A DNA stretch of 41,263 nt. It comes from Burkholderiales bacterium (GTDB lineage Bacteria; Pseudomonadota; Gammaproteobacteria; Burkholderiales; Burkholderiaceae_C). This document shows, piece after piece, positions 36,871-41,263 of this stretch (the first letter of the stretch is position 1; each line of letters opens with the position of its first letter). The position numbers and the translations under genes were made by a program. The notes beneath the pieces were generated by a model. That model was not told the origin of the DNA, ran no database searches, and was given only the letters and a program-made list of their open reading frames with translations. The DNA lies in NCBI GenBank assembly GCA_003241965.1, contig QBMB01000035.1, positions 1-41,263 of the forward strand, in the 5' to 3' direction.

Positions 36871-37584
36871 TCAAGGCAGAGGTGTCACATCTTCTTTCAG
36901 GATGTGGAGAACCTCGGAGCGGAACTCGCGCATGTAGAGGATGGCGACCACCGCCAGGGTGGCCAACACCATGGCCATCGGCGAGATGAACCAGGCCAGC
37001 GCAGCGAACGAAAAGTAGTACGCGCGCAGTCCGTCGTTGAAGGTTTCTGCCGCCGAACCCACCATGGCGGCTGCGCGGCGGGCGTAGTGATCGCGGTCGA
37101 ACTTGCCGGAATCGAAGTCTTCGGCCGATGGCATGGCGCCGATCACCAGCGCCACAAAGGTGTACTGCCGCATGCACCACGAGAAGCGGAAGAACGCGTA
37201 CACAAAGATCGACACCATCACAAGCACCTTGAACTCGAAGACGATCAACGTGGTGGTCTGTGCGAACGGGATCTCGCTCATCAGCTCGGCGGCCTTGTCG
37301 GTGGTGCCGAGCAGGGCGAACAGGCCGCCGATGACCAGGATGGAGGTGGAAGAGAAAAACGCCGGCGTGTTGGACAGCGTCTGGGTGATCACGCCGTCGA
37401 GCATGCGCGGGTCTCGCGCGGTGGCCTGCTTCATCCAGTAACCGCGGTAGCGGTTGGTGGTCTGAATGAGCGAGCCCACCTTGCGCCCCCACACACGGGC
37501 GAACAAGGCGTAGCCGGTCCACAAGGCAAAAAAACAGACCAGCGCGAGCCAGTCTGTCCAGGGAATGATGCTCAGGAATTTCAT
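36871..37584 (-). CDS. DUF599 membrane protein
   Basis: 237 residues from ATG 37584 (MKFLSIIPWTDWLALVCFF); the frame extends upstream into the intergenic repeat, which I reject. About four membrane segments: residues 10-28, 85-103, 120-142 and 195-222 approximately. The FARVWGRKVGSLI and FFRFSWCMRQY stretches are typical of DUF599. The family has no established function. It ends 37 bases upstream of dnaE on the same strand, so the two may be co-transcribed. Confidence 0.85.
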   Translation of the reverse strand: MKFLSIIPWTDWLALVCFFALWTGYALFARVWGRKVGSLIQTTNRYRGYWMKQATARDPRMLDGVITQTLSNTPAFFSSTSILVIGGLFALLGTTDKAAELMSEIPFAQTTTLIVFEFKVLVMVSIFVYAFFRFSWCMRQYTFVALVIGAMPSAEDFDSGKFDRDHYARRAAAMVGSAAETFNDGLRAYYFSFAALAWFISPMAMVLATLAVVAILYMREFRSEVLHILKEDVTPLP

Positions 37585-37600
37585 CCGGCGATGGTACGAC

Positions 37601-37690
37601 GCCCCCACGCTCCCCCGCTGCGCGAGGTCCGCTGCCCCCCCAAGGGGGCTGATCCGGCTTGGGGCGGCCCGGCGCCGGATCGCCGCGCGC
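37601..37690. repeat. GC-rich palindromic intergenic repeat of Comamonadaceae type
   Basis: A 90-base GC-rich segment between two minus-strand genes contains a 6-bp hairpin with stem GCCCCC/GGGGGC at 37634-37649 and the following TTGGGGCGGCCCGGCG (37659-37674). I recall near-identical intergenic elements from genomes of Hydrogenophaga, Variovorax and Acidovorax, where they occur many times. No T-tract follows the hairpin on either strand, so it is not a standard terminator. Only one copy lies in this window, so its repetitive nature rests on recall. Confidence 0.55.
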
Positions 37691-37697
37691 TGCTTGT

Positions 37698-38252
37698 TCA
37701 AGCTTTGAATTTCGCCGCCGTGGCCGCCACGCGCTGACCGAACAAGCGCGCGGTTTCCAGATCACCCGGCAGCATTTCGTTGGCCCCCGCGTCCGACGGG
37801 CTTTGCGCCATGGCGCCGCTGAAGGAGCCCACGTAGTTCACGTCGTTGCGCTGCGCGGCCTTGCTGTTGGAGGGCATCAAACCGGTGCCGACCCAGATGC
37901 CGCTGTGCTGCATGGCCAGGGTGAACAGGTAGTGCAGCGTGGACAGCTTGTCGCCGTTCATGGTGGCGCTGTTGGTGAAGCCGGCAAAGATCTTGTCTTT
38001 CCACTGCTGGCTGAACCAGGGCTTGCTGGAAGCATCGGCGAACTTCTTGAACTGCCAGCTCACGGTGCCCATGTAGGTGGGCGAACCCATGATGATCGCG
38101 TCGGCCGCGGCCAGCGTCTCCCAGCCGCCTTCGGGCAGGTTGCCGTCGGCATCGATGGCGAGCAGCTCGGCGCCAGCGCCGTCAGCCACCGACTGCGCCA
38201 TGCGCTGGGTGTGGCCGTAGCCGGAGTGATAGACAACAACAACTTTGCTCAT
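37698..38252 (-). CDS. Flavodoxin-family NAD(P)H-dependent reductase
   Basis: 184 residues. A flavodoxin-like fold with the FMN phosphate loop YHSGYGHTQRMA near the N-terminus and the FMN-ring loop GSPTYMGTVSWQFKKF in the middle. Such proteins reduce quinones or other acceptors with NAD(P)H in the cytoplasm; WrbA is a related but longer family, so I leave the symbol empty. It follows pirin after 66 bases on the same strand. The pirin, reductase and divergent LysR gene form a familiar electrophile- or quinone-response arrangement. Confidence 0.87.
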   Translation of the reverse strand: MSKVVVVYHSGYGHTQRMAQSVADGAGAELLAIDADGNLPEGGWETLAAADAIIMGSPTYMGTVSWQFKKFADASSKPWFSQQWKDKIFAGFTNSATMNGDKLSTLHYLFTLAMQHSGIWVGTGLMPSNSKAAQRNDVNYVGSFSGAMAQSPSDAGANEMLPGDLETARLFGQRVAATAAKFKA

Positions 38253-38318
38253 GGTGATGGCTTTCAGAAAAATGCGCAGACAGGAAGTCGGGCGCGGGTT
38301 GAAGGAAATCGAAAAGAT

Positions 38319-39020
38319 TCAGGCGGCAAGATCGAACACGAGAACTTCGGCGTCTTTGCCATTGGCCAGTTGGAGCTGGTGCTCAGCGGCCAACACAGCG
38401 GCGTCACCGCCCTGGAGGGTCTCGCCATTCACATCGAGCGAGCCGCGCACCACGTGCACATAGGTCTTGCGCGCAGGGTTCAGGGCCAGTTCGGCGGTCT
38501 CGGCACCGTCCAGCAGGCCCGCGTACATCGATGCGTCGGCGTTGATGTGCACAGAGCCTTCTGCACCGCCGTTGGAGGCCACCAGGCGCAACTTTCCGCG
38601 CTTCTGGTCGTCGGCAAAACTCTTCTGCTCGTAACCCGGCTCGATGCCCGTCACGTTGGGCTCGATCCAGATCTGCAGGAAGTGCGTGGTCTGGTCGGGT
38701 GCGTGGTTGAACTCGCTGTGGCGCACGCCGCTGCCGGCGCTCATGCGCTGCACGTCACCGGGCGGAATGCCCTTGACATTGCCCATGCTGTCCTTGTGCG
38801 CCAGGTTGCCCTGCAGCACGTAGCTGATGATTTCCATGTCGCGGTGGCCGTGCGTGCCGAAACCGGTACCTGGAGCGATGCGGTCTTCGTTGATCACACG
38901 CAGGTTGCCCCAGCCCATCCAGGCCGGGTCGAAGTAGTCGGCAAACGAGAACGAGTGAAAGCTCTTGAGCCAGCCGTGGTCGGCAAAACCACGGGCATCT
39001 GAACGTCGAATCTGGAGCAT
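38319..39020 (-). CDS. Pirin family protein (cupin)
   Basis: 233 residues from ATG 39020, which has AAGGAA 7 bases upstream. The metal site of pirins is complete: His57 and His59 in GTHGHRDMEIISYVLQG, and His101 and Glu103 in GVRHSEFNHA, matching the spacing of human pirin and E. coli YhhW. Some bacterial pirins have quercetinase activity and others bind regulatory partners, so the exact role is open. It is transcribed away from lysR and is the first gene of a probable pirin-reductase operon. Confidence 0.95.
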   Translation of the reverse strand: MLQIRRSDARGFADHGWLKSFHSFSFADYFDPAWMGWGNLRVINEDRIAPGTGFGTHGHRDMEIISYVLQGNLAHKDSMGNVKGIPPGDVQRMSAGSGVRHSEFNHAPDQTTHFLQIWIEPNVTGIEPGYEQKSFADDQKRGKLRLVASNGGAEGSVHINADASMYAGLLDGAETAELALNPARKTYVHVVRGSLDVNGETLQGGDAAVLAAEHQLQLANGKDAEVLVFDLAA

Positions 39021-39136
39021 GGTGTGTTCCTTTCCTTCCGGGAGTGGCGCCGCAGAAACCGGGTGGATTTCGCTGGCATGGAGTGAATTGTGAGCATCTG
39101 CAGCGCCGTTGAGACGGCACGAATTTGATGGCATCA

Positions 39137-39151
39137 TTCAAATCGTTTGAA
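39137..39151. promoter_or_regulatory. LysR-type operator between pirin and lysR
   Basis: TTCAAATCGTTTGAA is a perfect inverted repeat (6-3-6) and contains the T-N11-A pattern of LysR-family binding sites (T39138 to A39150). It sits about 20 bases before the lysR ATG and 117 bases before the pirin ATG. A further TTTGAA at about 39163-39168 may be a second half site. It suggests that the LysR protein controls itself and the pirin operon. Confidence 0.6.
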
Positions 39152-39171
39152 CAATCGAGCCCTTTGAATCG

Positions 39172-40119
39172 ATGGCCACCTCCACTCCCCGCGCCGCTTT
39201 GTCGCCCGAAAACCTGGGCCTGCTGGAGGCCGTGGCACGCCTGGGCAGCATGGCCGCTGCAGCGCGTGAGGTGGGCATGGTGCCCAGCGCGCTGACCTAC
39301 CGCATCCGCCAGGTGGAAGACGCGCTGGACGTGCTGCTGTTCGACCGCAGCGCCCGGCGCGCCGTCCTCACGCCCGCCGGGGCCGAGCTGCTGCGCTCGG
39401 GCCAATACCTGCTGAACGAACTCGATGCGGTGGCGCAGCGCGTCAAGCGCGTGGCCACCGGCTGGGAGCCTCAGTTCACCATCGCGGCCGACGCGATCAT
39501 TGCGCGCGCCACGCTGTTCGAGCTGTGCGAGGCCTTCTACGCCGAGGGCGCGCCCACGCGGCTGAAGCTGCGCGCTGAAACACTCTCGGGCACGGTGGAG
39601 GCCCTGCAGATGGGCCAGGCCGATCTGGCCCTGGGTGTGCCTGGCGACCTCTCGCTGCCCGAGATCCAGTTGGCCCCACTCGGTCCGATCACCTTCGTCT
39701 ATGCCGTGGCGCCGCACCACGCGCTGGCCACCGTGGGCCACAGCCTGTGCGACGAAGAACTGCGCGAACACCGCGCCGTGGCGGTGGCCGACAGCGCGCA
39801 GCGCGGGCGCGGCGTCACCCACAACCTGCTGCCCGGGCAAGACGTGTTGACCGTGCCCACCATGCAGCACAAGCTCGAAGCCCAGCTGCGTGGTCTGGGC
39901 GGTGGTTTCCTGCCGCTGCCTCTGGCGCAGCCTTTCATTGCCGCTGGCCGGCTGGTGGTGAAAAACGTGCAGCGACCCGACCGCAGCCTGCGCGTGGCCT
40001 ACGCCTGGCGCTTGCCCCGCAACGAGGCCGACACCGGCCGGGCCTTGCGCTGGTGGCTCGATCACCTGAAGAGCCCGCAAACCCGCGCCGCACTGCTGAG
40101 CAACCACCACCAGACATGA
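39172..40119 (+). CDS. LysR-family transcriptional regulator
   Basis: 315 residues, typical length. A winged helix-turn-helix at about residues 12-70 (LGLLEAVARLGSMAAAAREV, then VPSALTYRIRQVEDAL) is followed by a periplasmic-binding-protein-like effector domain. It is divergent from the pirin gene with an operator between, the standard layout for a LysR protein controlling its neighbour. The effector cannot be read from the sequence; quinones or electrophiles are a guess from the pirin and flavin reductase targets. Confidence 0.94.
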   Translation: MATSTPRAALSPENLGLLEAVARLGSMAAAAREVGMVPSALTYRIRQVEDALDVLLFDRSARRAVLTPAGAELLRSGQYLLNELDAVAQRVKRVATGWEPQFTIAADAIIARATLFELCEAFYAEGAPTRLKLRAETLSGTVEALQMGQADLALGVPGDLSLPEIQLAPLGPITFVYAVAPHHALATVGHSLCDEELREHRAVAVADSAQRGRGVTHNLLPGQDVLTVPTMQHKLEAQLRGLGGGFLPLPLAQPFIAAGRLVVKNVQRPDRSLRVAYAWRLPRNEADTGRALRWWLDHLKSPQTRAALLSNHHQT

Positions 40120-40211
40120 GTCAATGCCTGCCCGCATTCAGCAGGCAGGCTGCTACAGTCAACAGCACTCCACCCAGCCTGATCAAGCGTCACCAGAAAG
40201 CGCCACGAGAC

Positions 40212-41263
40212 ATGACCACATCACCCAAGACCCGCACCTCCAAAGGCTCCCCTCCCAAGATCAGGACGGCCAAGTCCGTGGGTCTGCACATCGCCGTGGT
40301 GGGCGCGGGCATGGCGGGTGTGGTGTGCGCGCGCACGCTCGTACAAGCCGGGCACCGGGTCACGCTGCTCGAGAAGAGCCGTGGTTTCGGTGGACGCATG
40401 TCGACACGGCGCACCGAATTCGGCGGCTTCGACCACGGTGCGCAGTACTTCACCGTGCGTGATGCACGCTTTGACACCGCGCTGCGCAGCAACGCCACCT
40501 CGGTGGTGCGCCCCTGGAGCGCCAGCACTGTGCGCGTGCTCGACGCCTTCGGCCATGTGCTGGCCAGCGCACCACCCCCCACCGAGCCGCATTTTGTGGC
40601 CTCGCCCGGCATGAACGCACTGGTGGGCCTGTGGGCCCAACCACTCTCGCCCACCACCCGGCTCGACACCCGCGTGACCCAGATCGAACGCGACGCACTG
40701 CACCCAGAACAATGGCAGCTGCGCACCGAAGACAGCACCGGCGGTTTGCGGGTGATGGGTGGCTTTGACCGCGTGGTGCTGGCCATGCCGCACGCGCAGG
40801 TGCACGACCTGCTGCGCGCCTCGGGCCTGGCGCCCGAACTGCGCCAGGCGCTGGCACCCGTGCAAGTGGCGCCCTGCTGGACGCTGATGGTGGCCTACCC
40901 GCAGGCCATGCAGCCCGGCCTGCCCCACTTGGGCCCGCAGTGGAACGCAGCCCGCAGCACGCACCACCGCATCAGCTGGCTGGCGCGCGAATCGAGCAAG
41001 CCCGGTCGCGAGCCCATCGAGCGCTGGACCATCCAGGCCAGCCCGGCCTGGTCCACCAAACACCTTGAAGACGACGCCGAACGCGTGAAGGCCAAGCTGC
41101 TCAAGGGCTTTTCCGAGATCACCGGCATCCGCGCCACTCCCACCTACGCCGAGGCACACCGCTGGCGATTCGCGCAGACGCAGACCCCACTGGGCAAGAG
41201 CCACCTGTTCGACAAGGCGCTGGGCATCGGCGCCTGCGGCGACTGGTGCCTGGGCCACCGGGT
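40212..41263 (+). CDS. FAD-dependent oxidoreductase (amine oxidase/renalase-like), C-terminus missing
   Basis: At least 350 residues; the frame is open at the window edge. An N-terminal Lys/Ser/Pro-rich stretch of about 24 residues precedes the dinucleotide-binding motif VVGAGMAGVVCARTLVQAGH. EKSRGFGGRMSTRR and FDHGAQYFTV follow, as in NAD/FAD-dependent proteins of the amine oxidase/renalase group. The GACGDWCLGHR just before the edge is the second FAD motif, so only a short C-terminal piece is missing. A GTG at 40278 is an alternative start that would remove the polar extension. The substrate is unknown. Confidence 0.85.
   Translation, partial: MTTSPKTRTSKGSPPKIRTAKSVGLHIAVVGAGMAGVVCARTLVQAGHRVTLLEKSRGFGGRMSTRRTEFGGFDHGAQYFTVRDARFDTALRSNATSVVRPWSASTVRVLDAFGHVLASAPPPTEPHFVASPGMNALVGLWAQPLSPTTRLDTRVTQIERDALHPEQWQLRTEDSTGGLRVMGGFDRVVLAMPHAQVHDLLRASGLAPELRQALAPVQVAPCWTLMVAYPQAMQPGLPHLGPQWNAARSTHHRISWLARESSKPGREPIERWTIQASPAWSTKHLEDDAERVKAKLLKGFSEITGIRATPTYAEAHRWRFAQTQTPLGKSHLFDKALGIGACGDWCLGHR

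Noticed and set aside
40125-40147. Terminator after lysR: TGCCTGC/GCAGGCA hairpin
   Set aside because: The 7-bp stem is real, but the following bases are GC-rich with no T-tract, so termination is not supported.

Overview
The window looks like chromosomal DNA of a GC-rich betaproteobacterium, most likely Burkholderiales/Comamonadaceae (Hydrogenophaga-like). Three things point there: the codon use, the glyA-nrdR-(pilins)-rib-nusB gene order, and a GC-rich intergenic repeat of a kind familiar from that family. The assignment is inferred from gene content; no database was searched. Almost all the DNA is coding, and long open frames antisense to the GC-rich genes are shadows.

Layout. (1) 1-6068, minus strand: a DUF349 gene cut by the window edge, preceded by a very large AsmA-like DUF748 envelope gene. 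(2) 6069-6777: a 0.7 kb gap with a candidate minus-strand structured RNA ending in a strong terminator, and a good plus-strand promoter for an inner-membrane-anchored lytic transglycosylase. (3) 7820-9657: a ZTP riboswitch, glyA and nrdR. (4) 9936-17614: a complete minor-pilin operon (fimT, pilV, pilW, pilX, pilY1, pilE). (5) ribD, directly coupled to that pilE. (6) 18868-25949: a damaged pilE-like gene and a second complete minor-pilin operon (fimT, pilV, pilW, pilX, a different pilY1, pilE). (7) 26001-32551: ribE, a ribBA fusion of the RibBX type, ribH, nusB, an aminotransferase, ybgC, tolQ, tolR and tolA. (8) 32576-36833, minus strand: a Doc toxin/AbrB-type antitoxin pair and dnaE. (9) 36871-39020, minus strand: a DUF599 membrane protein, a flavodoxin-like reductase and a pirin. 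(10) A LysR regulator divergent from pirin, then a FAD-dependent oxidoreductase cut by the right edge.

How the parts work together. glyA and nrdR link one-carbon and deoxynucleotide metabolism under a riboswitch that senses folate stress. The riboflavin genes are split by two type IV pilus tip operons on the same strand; start/stop overlaps suggest ribD translation is tied to the first pilin operon. Each pilin operon encodes four FimT/PilV/PilW/PilX-type tip subunits, a PilY1 adhesin/tip protein and a PilE-type pilin. The two PilY1 proteins differ in their N-terminal halves: only the second has a von Willebrand A metal site. YbgC and TolQRA belong to the envelope-constriction Tol system, but tolB and pal do not follow tolA here.

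The main items for a second look are the paired, architecturally different pilus-tip operons around ribD, the PilE-like protein whose processing motif has been removed by an in-frame deletion, the multi-hairpin RNA at about 6205-6370, and the ZTP riboswitch in front of glyA-nrdR.
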